64,000 bases of DNA. It comes from Microcoleus asticus IPMA8 (lineage in GTDB: Bacteria > Cyanobacteriota > Cyanobacteriia > Cyanobacteriales > Microcoleaceae). The DNA lies in the NCBI RefSeq assembly GCF_013179805.1, contig NZ_SRRZ01000023.1, positions 12,625 through 76,624 on the forward strand, given 5' to 3'. Shown here piece after piece: positions 43,510 to 50,289 of the stretch (position 1 is the stretch's first letter; each line of letters starts with the position of its first letter). The translations under genes and the position numbers were made by a program. The notes beneath the pieces were generated by a model. The model was not told the DNA's origin. It did not search any database and was given only the letters and a program-made list of their open reading frames with translations.

Positions 43510-43537
43510 GAGCTAACCCGATAGGTAAGGTTAGCTC
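43510..43537 (-). promoter_or_regulatory. Leader hairpin before the E2-like gene
   Basis: GAGCTAACC and GGTTAGCTC form a perfect 9-bp stem on the minus strand, 28 nt before the start. The loop region contains CC(TATC)GG, the same small loop as in the dnaX and MrfA-like leaders. Confidence 0.6.
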
Positions 43538-43548
43538 ATGCTTGAAAA

Positions 43549-43905
43549 TTAATATTCGTTCGACTGCATTAGGGTAGCAACTCTCCAAGTTTTGTCGGGG
43601 TCTTCTGGACATTGTGAACTAACTTCCTGATTTTCCAGCCATGCTTTCCTGTCAAAATAATCAATTTTGAAAAAATAGCTTTTACTGTCAAGTTGAATGC
43701 TAATAAAATCTCGTTCTCCGTAGGGGTTGTTGCCAGCTTCAAAGGTGTTAAAATCTCTTAGTAATTGCAGTAACTTTTGTTGCTGTTCGGGAAGAAGAGC
43801 TTTTACAGCTTGAGTAATCCGAATTTCACCAATTTTGGTATCTCCTTGACGTAATTGGTCATTAAGACGTGCAATTCTTTCGGCTGTTGTTAGAGTTTCA
43901 GTCAT
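43549..43905 (-). CDS. DUF3768-family protein
   Basis: 118 aa from the ATG at 43905 (a start 24 bp upstream is possible). The family pattern is clear: ARLNDQLRQG, then ITQAVKALLPEQQQ, FNTFEAGNNPYGERDFISIQL, FFKIDYFD and the C-terminal DPDKTWRVATLMQSNEY. DUF3768 proteins are frequent on plasmids with replication and PRTRC genes, and their function is not known. It sits inside the E1/E2/Ubl/JAB operon, which suggests a link to that system. Confidence 0.75.
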   Translation of the reverse strand: MTETLTTAERIARLNDQLRQGDTKIGEIRITQAVKALLPEQQQKLLQLLRDFNTFEAGNNPYGERDFISIQLDSKSYFFKIDYFDRKAWLENQEVSSQCPEDPDKTWRVATLMQSNEY

Positions 43906-43932
43906 AATTAAGGCCTCAATTTCCAACAACTA

Positions 43933-43950
43933 CAACCGCACTAGCGGTTG
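43933..43950 (-). promoter_or_regulatory. Leader hairpin, CAACCGC(TAGT)GCGGTTG
   Basis: A perfect 7-bp stem with the loop TAGT on the minus strand, 28 nt before the DUF3768 start. The stem is nearly that of the hairpin before the methyltransferase-like gene at 25219. Confidence 0.6.
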
Positions 43951-43986
43951 CTGGTTCACTCGTAATTATTCGGATTCAGGGGTAAT

Positions 43987-44778
43987 TCAAATTGACAAGG
44001 TGCTTTTGTTCCAGAGTTCAAGAATTTGCTGAAAATGTCGATGGCGGTCAGTAGCAAGCCAGTCAATGACCTGTTGAGCCTGGGTTATTAATTCTTTAGC
44101 ACTTTGCCATTGTTCTGATAAAAATATCAAGTTTTCGACTGTCCATTCTCCAAATTGATACTCGTGTTGAGCGCAGCCGTCAAGCCAAATATTACCCGTT
44201 GAGTAATTGAGGAAACTCAGTACAATTGGCATCCCTTTTACGGGAAATTCAGCCAGAGAGCAAAACTGTTGGAATTGCTGATGATTGATCCTATCTGGTG
44301 GTAGAATCTGAGAAAATGAAACTTCAAATTCTTGTTCATACCAATCTTTCATCTCATTTTCAGTTAGCCAATTTAGTCCTTCAGAACTTAGAGACAGCAG
44401 GATTTGCCATTCAGGAGCTAAGGAATCAATATCTTCATAGCTCAACCAATCCAACCCCCAAGACTCAATCAGGAGTTGGTCGAGGCGTTCTTCTTGTGCT
44501 ATTTCTAATTGCCAGGGGCTGATCGGGATAAGTTCTGTTTCGTCAAGAAGACGGAAGAATTCTAATTCGCGGGGGCTATGATTATCAGGAGTAGCCGAGT
44601 AAATAGAACTGGTACTGGTAGCAAATTCAGTTGAAAAAAAGTGCTGGTAAAGATTGAGAAGTTGAGCGCTATTGAGCGTTTGTCTGAGAAATTCAATCGC
44701 TTCAAGTGGCTTAGTTACTGGGTAGGAGTGTCGCAAAGCGGCAATGGCTTGCGACACAGACAAAATAGTTGCAGGCAT
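43987..44778 (-). CDS. Hypothetical PRTRC-operon protein
   Basis: 263 aa, acidic and helical, Trp-rich, no motif recognised. Segments such as PWQLEIAQEERLDQLLIESWGLDWLSYEDIDSL (about 87-119) and WQSAKELITQAQQVIDWLATDRHRHFQQIL (about 223-252) suggest a helical scaffold. Its ATG overlaps the stop of the ubiquitin-like gene (TAATG), which points to coupled translation and joint function. By place it could be a target, adaptor or regulator of the conjugation system. Confidence 0.6.
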   Translation of the reverse strand: MPATILSVSQAIAALRHSYPVTKPLEAIEFLRQTLNSAQLLNLYQHFFSTEFATSTSSIYSATPDNHSPRELEFFRLLDETELIPISPWQLEIAQEERLDQLLIESWGLDWLSYEDIDSLAPEWQILLSLSSEGLNWLTENEMKDWYEQEFEVSFSQILPPDRINHQQFQQFCSLAEFPVKGMPIVLSFLNYSTGNIWLDGCAQHEYQFGEWTVENLIFLSEQWQSAKELITQAQQVIDWLATDRHRHFQQILELWNKSTLSI

Positions 44779-45242
44779 TAAAAATTAAGAGGAATTTGGA
44801 GACAAGCAATAGCTGGCGCAAGTTGGAGTTTTTTGAGAGTGTCTCTAAATCGCTGTAGTTCTTGCTCACCCAGAGCGATCGCGTCAGAGAGTTCTTGAGC
44901 CCGACTTGCCAAGGTTAGCGGAGTAACACAACCGCTGATAGAGTCGCATTGCAGAGCCCAAGTGAGTTGGACAGCTTGATTCGGTTCTTCCGGTGCGGAG
45001 ACAAGTGAGGGGAGTGGGGAATGGGGAGTGAGCAGTACGCATAGTTCTTTTTTCCAATCTTCTTCTACACCCTTTGTCTTGGCTTGTTTGATGATTTTAA
45101 TGGGTTGACCTGTTTTTCGTTCAATTGTAGCGGAGCTTAATTCAGGGAAGTAAGGAAGTAGGACTTCTAGCAATTTTTCATCATTTGCAGTAATTTCGTT
45201 GGGCAGTTCGATTTGCCTGCCTTCATATTCTATTAGACTCAT
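44778..45242 (-). CDS. Ubiquitin-like protein (PRTRC protein C-like) with C-terminal extension
   Basis: 154 aa. Residues 1-58 match the small beta-grasp PRTRC protein C: IEYEGRQIELPN, YFPELSSATIERKTGQPIKII and KTKG. Family members normally stop about there (my recollection). Here about 96 more residues follow: a linker coded by a dispersed GGGGAGTGGGG-type repeat (PHSPLPSLVSAPEEP, 73-87), then a helix (RAQELSDAIALGEQELQRFRDTLKKL) and the end LQIPLNF. QIPLNF (149-154) fits the hexapeptide sliding-clamp-binding consensus QLxLx(L/F). The start is fixed by AGAGGTAACA directly before the ATG. Confidence 0.7.
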   Translation of the reverse strand: MSLIEYEGRQIELPNEITANDEKLLEVLLPYFPELSSATIERKTGQPIKIIKQAKTKGVEEDWKKELCVLLTPHSPLPSLVSAPEEPNQAVQLTWALQCDSISGCVTPLTLASRAQELSDAIALGEQELQRFRDTLKKLQLAPAIACLQIPLNF

Positions 45243-45252
45243 TGTTACCTCT

Positions 45253-45723
45253 TTAAAACAGGGGGATTTGTACTCCAGCTTCACCTTTGTTGACGGGGTG
45301 GTTAGCAGGATTTTGAAGATTTGGTTTTGCTTTTTTCCGGGGTTGACCAACAGAAGAACGAATTTGAGCGCTCACTTTTCGGTTAGGTAGGTTAGAGGCT
45401 AACCGCTGGAGCAATTCTTGTAAATGGTTTGGCCAAGCTCCAATCGAGTTTTCTCTAACTTGTACTAATAGTGGTAAGTCGTCATGGCTCGTTGCTGTAA
45501 TTTCTACGATTCGCCCTTCTGGATGCCCATCGTCTGGTCGCATAACAATGTGGATTTTGATTGTACAAAAATTGAATTCATAAGGTTCTGATTCTCCTTC
45601 ATCAAGTAAGTCAGGACTCTGTGAAGTGTTCTCAGTTTTGTTGATGGTTTCACCCACTTTTTGAGTAGCTGAAAGTGGAATATCCTCTCCAGTTGGTTCG
45701 GAATTTGGTTCTATTTGGGTCAT
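45253..45723 (-). CDS. Hypothetical first gene of the PRTRC operon, ends in a clamp-binding-type peptide
   Basis: 156 aa. The N-terminal 45 residues are disordered and acidic. A compact domain follows (YEFNFCTIKIHIVMRPDDGHPEGRIVEITATSHDDLPLLVQVRENSIGAW, about 48-97), then a helix (LQELLQRLASNL) and a basic tail ending QIPLF at the very C-terminus. QIPLF matches the pentapeptide beta-clamp consensus QL(S/D)LF. Ten bp separate it from the ubiquitin-like gene. It could be an equivalent of PRTRC protein E by position, but I cannot align it with confidence. Confidence 0.6.
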   Translation of the reverse strand: MTQIEPNSEPTGEDIPLSATQKVGETINKTENTSQSPDLLDEGESEPYEFNFCTIKIHIVMRPDDGHPEGRIVEITATSHDDLPLLVQVRENSIGAWPNHLQELLQRLASNLPNRKVSAQIRSSVGQPRKKAKPNLQNPANHPVNKGEAGVQIPLF

Positions 45724-46437
45724 GGCTGGATTCGCAGTACAAGCAAGTGCAGCTTATTCTCAAAAATTGCCGCGATCGCGGCCTTGCTTTTAACGATCTA
45801 TTTTTTGTAAAGTTTTAACGGTAAGCGTGTTTCCCAAGAAATTTCTTAATTAATTCCCATTAATTATCTGTCCGACAAGATGCGGTCGCACTTGTCTCTA
45901 TTGATTCTTTGATTGTAATTGCTCAACCCCCTTGACAAGAAGACGAGATAGACATTAGATAAAGGAATGGAAAAACTACCCGACAATCAAGCAACTATTG
46001 AACGAGGCAAAAGAAGCCTTGATAGTAGAGCTATGGCAAGAAATCCAAAAACTCAGCGCAACATTAGCCACCTACGAACCTTGCGCCAGAGCCATCTCCC
46101 AAAAAAACTCTTCAAAATTCCGAAGTATTGATAGAGAAGGAATATCTATTGCGCTCGCAAGCTATATTACTATTAGCCACATCTACGATTGCACAGCTAT
46201 CAATCAGAGCATATTTACTTATGCAATTGTAACTATCCGTACAAATGCGATCGCTCCTTTGCGTAAATCAACACTATGATAAAAAGTTGTAGTTAGTAGA
46301 TAATCAGTAAAACATATAAAAAATTCTCCCAGCTATCAGTAGGTTCTGTCGCTGGGAGAAATCGCTGGAAAGTCGGTTGATTCAACTAACGCAGGTATCT
46401 CGATTAATTCGATTTCAAACCTTCGCTGCATTCGCCG
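45724..46437. other. Gene-poor 714-bp stretch upstream of the PRTRC operon
   Basis: It should hold the operon promoter. GCCGCGATCGCGGC (45769-45782), a perfect palindrome, lies 46 nt before the first gene. An open frame at 45998-46279 (+) from TTG has no good ribosome site or family match and looks like a remnant. A 10-bp hairpin TTCTCCCAGC/GCTGGGAGAA lies at 46324-46360. Confidence 0.4.
46324..46360 (-). terminator. Hairpin after the 64-aa gene
   Basis: TTCTCCCAGC and GCTGGGAGAA form a 10-bp stem with a 17-nt loop, about 78 bp after the stop of the small gene at 46438. On the minus strand it is followed by TTTTTTATATG, so it may end that transcript. Confidence 0.5.
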
Positions 46438-46632
46438 TTATTCTTTAGGCACAGTAGGCTTTGGTTGGATGTCAAAAATAATCACAAATGTGCGGGTTTT
46501 CACTAACCGCTGCAAAACCCGTAGATGATCGTCTGCATCGTTTCTCTTACGAAATCGTGCCACAATAACACGCTGACAATTAGGAAGCAGGCTAATGATA
46601 CACCACGGGTGCAATTTTTCAGAGTAGGTCAT
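46438..46632 (-). CDS. Small hypothetical protein
   Basis: 64 aa: WCIISLLPNCQRVIVARFRKRNDADDHLRVLQRL. It reads as a beta-beta-alpha unit with a basic surface. A GAGG ribosome site lies 8 bp before the ATG. A similar small plasmid protein type is common in cyanobacteria, with no known role. Confidence 0.55.
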   Translation of the reverse strand: MTYSEKLHPWCIISLLPNCQRVIVARFRKRNDADDHLRVLQRLVKTRTFVIIFDIQPKPTVPKE

Positions 46633-46874
46633 TTTAGTACCTCAGCAGTAAAAGTAACAGATTGTGCTCTTGTTTCATTGCTTGCCAAGACAGTAATTGA
46701 ATAATCTTGTCAAAGACAGGTCACGGTGACATTGATATTTGACGAGGTTTGTGCTAAGACAAGCTCAAATTATCTTTTGATGCTGAAAAAGCTTGGTGTA
46801 TGTATAGCAGCCACCAAAACTGTTGGAACAAGTCAGCAGTATATGATTGCGACAACGTATACAGTCGTTGCCCT

Positions 46875-46904
46875 AAACAGTCTTTCCGTTAACAGTCTTT
46901 CCGT
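46875..46904. repeat. 15-bp tandem repeat, two copies
   Basis: AACAGTCTTTCCGTT is repeated directly at 46875-46889 and 46890-46904, just after the stop of the helix-turn-helix gene. The 46633-46918 gap holds nothing else I can name. Confidence 0.7.
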
Positions 46905-46918
46905 TATACGCGCCACTA

Positions 46919-47236
46919 TTAATCCAGGCTATTCTCTTCGCAAGGCGGACACAGGAAAGCCACCAATGTCTCTGGAATTTCCTCAAAATGCTCCAGCAAA
47001 AAATCCATTAAAGCCAAATGACGCAAATCGACAGCAGTAGGAAATCTGCGATTTTTACCCGTTTTAAACCAACGCCGTACTGTAGAATCAGAACGAGAAC
47101 AAATAAAAGCGATTTCCTCATAACTCACTCCCCACTTTGCATAAAACTGCCTCGGTGTCATTCGCAATTGGCATTGACTGTAAACTGCAATCAAATTGCG
47201 TTCTCTATCGGTCAAAGTCTGCTGCTTTTTTATCAT
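46919..47236 (-). CDS. Helix-turn-helix protein
   Basis: 105 aa from the ATG at 47236, which has GAGG directly in front; a start 57 bp upstream lies deep in the previous gene. The DNA-binding part is PRQFYAKWGVSYEEIAFICSRSDSTVRRWFKTGKNRRFPTAVDLRHLALMDFLL (about 29-82), a helix-turn-helix with recognition helix SDSTVRRWF. It overlaps the 116-aa gene by 32 bp, so the two are co-expressed. It is a likely local regulator. Confidence 0.65.
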   Translation of the reverse strand: MIKKQQTLTDRERNLIAVYSQCQLRMTPRQFYAKWGVSYEEIAFICSRSDSTVRRWFKTGKNRRFPTAVDLRHLALMDFLLEHFEEIPETLVAFLCPPCEENSLD

Positions 47237-47555
47237 CCTCAAACTTCTCCAAATCTTCCTCCCAGGCAGTATCAAACTGACACCACGTTGCACTTTTGGA
47301 ATCAGGAGTAAGGCAAATTATGTAGCACCACATCCAACAGCATTGACACTGTTCGTAATTATAAAATTTGCCGATAACCATTCCTCTGTCAGCTTCTTCG
47401 CTAACACCCGTCCAGCGCACCATCTCGCCGCACTTAAAGCGCGGGAGATGAATTTTGGCAAAGTTGGCAGGCAATTCAATTGCAGGCGGCATATCCTTCA
47501 ACTGTTTTAGTGGCAGGGTCGAAATCAAATCTCGCTTTCCTTTTGAGATTGACAT
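47205..47555 (-). CDS. Hypothetical SH3-like small protein
   Basis: 116 aa. The middle (FKCGEMVRWTGVSEEADRGMVIGKFYNYEQCQCCWMWCYIICL, about 40-83) looks like a small beta-barrel with a Cys/Trp cluster, and the C-terminus is acidic (EEDLEKFEDDKKAADFD). It shares the GxxVRW...GxVxG pattern with SH3-type domains. It overlaps the regulator that follows. Upstream is a 9-bp hairpin at 47610-47631. Confidence 0.5.
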   Translation of the reverse strand: MSISKGKRDLISTLPLKQLKDMPPAIELPANFAKIHLPRFKCGEMVRWTGVSEEADRGMVIGKFYNYEQCQCCWMWCYIICLTPDSKSATWCQFDTAWEEDLEKFEDDKKAADFDR

Positions 47556-47609
47556 GAGTTCTTAACTGTGCATCGACTGCAACAGATTTGTTTTGATAGG
47601 TTTTTAGGC

Positions 47610-47631
47610 CAATTTCTTGATAAAGAAATTG
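47610..47631. promoter_or_regulatory. Hairpin upstream of the SH3-like/HTH pair
   Basis: CAATTTCTT and AAGAAATTG form a perfect 9-bp stem with the loop GATA, 55 bp before the 116-aa gene. It could be an operator of the helix-turn-helix protein. Confidence 0.4.
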
Positions 47632-47811
47632 CAGCGCGATATTTCCTTAAATCAATCAATTGGAATCTATATTTGACGAACTCTTCTCAAAGCCCAACTC
47701 TGGCTAGGCTATCAGTTTTTTGAGATACCGCCCAATCGCGTTGATGTCAAGTCCCGTTGCAGCCGACTTGTATAGTAAAGGTGTAGTTGCTTTCGTCAGC
47801 GAGGTGCGATG

Positions 47812-47895
47812 ATGGACAAACGTCTCCAAATCGAACCACACCGGGAAGTAGAAGGATTATTGGAGAATATTGATGACTTGTTCTTCATGCTCTAA
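47812..47895 (+). CDS. Possible 27-aa peptide
   Basis: MDKRLQIEPHREVEGLLENI followed by DDLFFML. GAGG stands 6 bp before the ATG pair. It may be a true small peptide or the start of a decayed gene. The rest of the 47556-48236 stretch is poor in genes. Confidence 0.25.
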   Translation: MDKRLQIEPHREVEGLLENIDDLFFML

Positions 47896-47979
47896 CTGGC
47901 CGCAAAAAAGGTTGCAGGTAGAATCAAACAATAGTATAATTAGATTAGTGAATAATAGTTTTATTGGTAGCGCGGTGTT

Positions 47980-48162
47980 ATGAACGCCCAAAAACCTGTT
48001 ACCTTCAGAGACCTCATCGACGCGATCGCTACCTTGCCAGTTATCAACTTTCCCGAGAATTCGAGTCAGTTGAATAGCAATAAGCGCCAAGTGAGTTGCA
48101 ACAAGCGCCTCCGATTGCCCAGAAAGCGATTGAGCCGGATTTGGTTGGCCATCAAAGAATAG
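47980..48162 (+). CDS. Possible small protein
   Basis: 60 aa with an ATG and a weak ribosome site. The first part (TFRDLIDAIATLPVINFP) looks coding and the second part is basic and of low complexity. It lies 74 bp before the recombinase gene. No family recognised. Confidence 0.3.
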   Translation: MNAQKPVTFRDLIDAIATLPVINFPENSSQLNSNKRQVSCNKRLRLPRKRLSRIWLAIKE

Positions 48163-48236
48163 AAGCCAGTTAGCCTACTTGACGTAAACACTCTTTCGTC
48201 CAATAATGAAGGAACTTACCCTAAGAGGGCTGCGCC

Positions 48237-48782
48237 GTGAAGGTTCTTGGGAATGGGCGCGCTAAGATTTTGACGCCCGCAGAAATTGACCGACTGTTTG
48301 ACCGGGGTTTTATTACAGCAAGGGACAGGCTTTTGTTTGCTGTAACTTTTTACTGCGCCTGCCGCATTTCAGAGGCGTTAGCTTTAACAACTCACGACAT
48401 TGTGGGGGGGTCAGTCACGTTGCGGAAAGCGACGACAAAGGGGAAATCAGCAACGCGAACGCTGCCGCTCCATCCTATACTGGCTAAGTATTTAAAGGCT
48501 TACAATCCGCCGGCTGGTTTTTTGTTTCCGGGGCGGGACAATACGAAGCCTTTGACTCGTGCCGCATCGGATGTGATTTTTAAAGAAGCTTGCAAGCGGG
48601 TAAGAATTAAGGGAGCTTCAACGCATTCCATGAGGCGGACGGCGCTGACTAATTTGAGCAATGCGGGGGTGCCGCTGCGGGTGATTATGGAGATTTCGGG
48701 ACACAAAAATTTGTCGAGTCTCCAGCGCTATTTGGAGGTACAGCCGGAACAGCTTGTCAAGGCGATTGGGCTCTTGAAGTAA
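48237..48782 (+). CDS. Short tyrosine recombinase (phage-integrase family)
   Basis: 181 aa, only the catalytic domain. Active-site residues are all visible: R43 (ACRISEAL), Lys in the KATTKGKSATR hairpin, H130 and R133 (THSMRRT), H156 (SGHKN) and Tyr165 (LQRYLEV). The N-terminal core-binding domain is missing, as in many cyanobacterial plasmid recombinases. It may resolve plasmid multimers or move cassettes. Start is GTG with AGAGGG 8 bp upstream. It is convergent with dnaB. Confidence 0.85.
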   Translation: MKVLGNGRAKILTPAEIDRLFDRGFITARDRLLFAVTFYCACRISEALALTTHDIVGGSVTLRKATTKGKSATRTLPLHPILAKYLKAYNPPAGFLFPGRDNTKPLTRAASDVIFKEACKRVRIKGASTHSMRRTALTNLSNAGVPLRVIMEISGHKNLSSLQRYLEVQPEQLVKAIGLLK

Positions 48783-48817
48783 GGCGACAGAGCTCAATAT
48801 TTTCCTGTCCTTTACTA

Positions 48818-50173
48818 TTACGGCAGTTTATAGATATTCCGAAACCGACAGCATTCAGCATCAAACAGCAACTTAACCGTTCCCGTGCCGCTATTGCGCC
48901 CTTTCAATCCAATAATTTCAGCGATTCCCCGATCTGGAGAATCAGGATTGTAATAATCGTCCCTGTAAACTCCAAGCACAACATCCGCATCCTGTTCAAT
49001 TCCACCAGAGCCACGCAAATCCGATAAACTTGGACGCTTGTTCGTGCGAGTCTCTACCCCCCGATTGAGCTGAGAAAGCAGCACAACCGGCGCGTCAACC
49101 TCGCGAGCCAAAATCTTCATCTGCCGCGTAATTTCGCTAATTTTATTGACAACATTTTCATCCGCCGAATTCACCATTAATTGCAAGTAATCAACAATTA
49201 CCAAACCCAATGGGCCGCGCTCACAAACAAACTCCCTAACTCTGGAACGAATCTCCAAGGGAGACGGTTCCAAACTTTCGTCTATCCAAAAATCAGCATC
49301 GCTAACTTTCCCTAAAGCCGAAGCTAGGACTTCGTACTTACCAGCTAGGTTAACTTTCCTGATATCTTTCACCGACACCCCACTCTCAAGTGCCATTAGT
49401 CGCGCTGCCAAGTCCCGACCTGGCATTTCCATCGAAAACATCAAAACTCGACCGTTCGTGGGAAGGGAAGCAATGTTGTAGCCAAGGGCACAAGCCAAAG
49501 CTGTTTTGCCGCTGCCGGGGCGACCTCCTATGACAATCAATTCACCTCGGTAAAATCCCCCTCCCAATAGGTCGTCGAGGTCGTAAAACCCTGTGCTGAT
49601 TCCAGGAAAGTAGTTAGCAGTCTCCAAGCGCTCTTCCTCAATTTCATCTAGATATCGCCAAAGCTCCCCGCAGTATTCCGAAAGAGGCCGAATAGCTTTT
49701 TGCCGCTCTTCTTTGTACTTATTGAGGGCAAAAATCTTTTCCTCGGCTTTATTTAGTATCGCATCCAATTCGGTGGAAGTCTCGTAGCCAAGCTGCACGA
49801 TGTCATTGCCAACTTTGATGAGTTCGCGCCGGACAAACTTGTCCACTACTAGCAAAGCATATTGGTCGATGTTGACGGCTGAAACAGTTCGGTCTACCAG
49901 CATTACCAGTTTGGTTTGACCCCCTACTACTTCCAGCAGGTTGTGGTCGTCGAGGAAGGTGGTGATGTTCATCAAATCTGTGGGCTGCTCCTTAGAGTGC
50001 AGCGCTAAAGCGGCCCGATAAATGTGTTGGTGGACTGTAATTGCCAACGCTTCGGGACGCAGAATATTTGCGATTCTTTTAATGGCGATTGGATCGATCA
50101 GAATTCCACCTAAAACCGCTTCCTCTGCATCAATGTTGCTCGGCATAATTTGCTCAAAAAAACTGACTGCCAT
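48818..50173 (-). CDS. dnaB: Replicative DNA helicase DnaB
   Basis: 451 aa, full length. The N-terminal domain (NIDAEEAVLGGILIDP) is followed by the RecA-like domain with Walker A GGRPGSGKTA (about 216-225), Walker B LVIVDYLQLM, the QLNRG motif and RGSGGIEQDADVV. It unwinds DNA at the plasmid fork as a hexamer. With the clamp and loader genes it gives the plasmid much of its own fork machinery. A winged-helix replication-type gene lies 116 bp upstream on the same strand. Confidence 0.95.
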   Translation of the reverse strand: MAVSFFEQIMPSNIDAEEAVLGGILIDPIAIKRIANILRPEALAITVHQHIYRAALALHSKEQPTDLMNITTFLDDHNLLEVVGGQTKLVMLVDRTVSAVNIDQYALLVVDKFVRRELIKVGNDIVQLGYETSTELDAILNKAEEKIFALNKYKEERQKAIRPLSEYCGELWRYLDEIEEERLETANYFPGISTGFYDLDDLLGGGFYRGELIVIGGRPGSGKTALACALGYNIASLPTNGRVLMFSMEMPGRDLAARLMALESGVSVKDIRKVNLAGKYEVLASALGKVSDADFWIDESLEPSPLEIRSRVREFVCERGPLGLVIVDYLQLMVNSADENVVNKISEITRQMKILAREVDAPVVLLSQLNRGVETRTNKRPSLSDLRGSGGIEQDADVVLGVYRDDYYNPDSPDRGIAEIIGLKGRNSGTGTVKLLFDAECCRFRNIYKLP

Positions 50174-50289
50174 ATCTGGTATTCTCCTTTGATCTTGTTG
50201 TTAATTGAACTGTTTTCAAAGTTACCTAAAGGGTTATAAGCTGTCTAGATGGGTTAAATACTCACTGTTTTCACAGCTAAGCTAAATAA

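Noticed and set aside
36293..43950. Leader hairpins as operators of one DNA-binding repressor
   Set aside because: The stem sequences differ from gene to gene, so no shared DNA motif exists; only the structure and loop are common.
45998..46279. Open frame of 93 codons as a gene
   Set aside because: TTG start, no ribosome site, composition changes along the frame, no family; a second frame overlaps it equally well.
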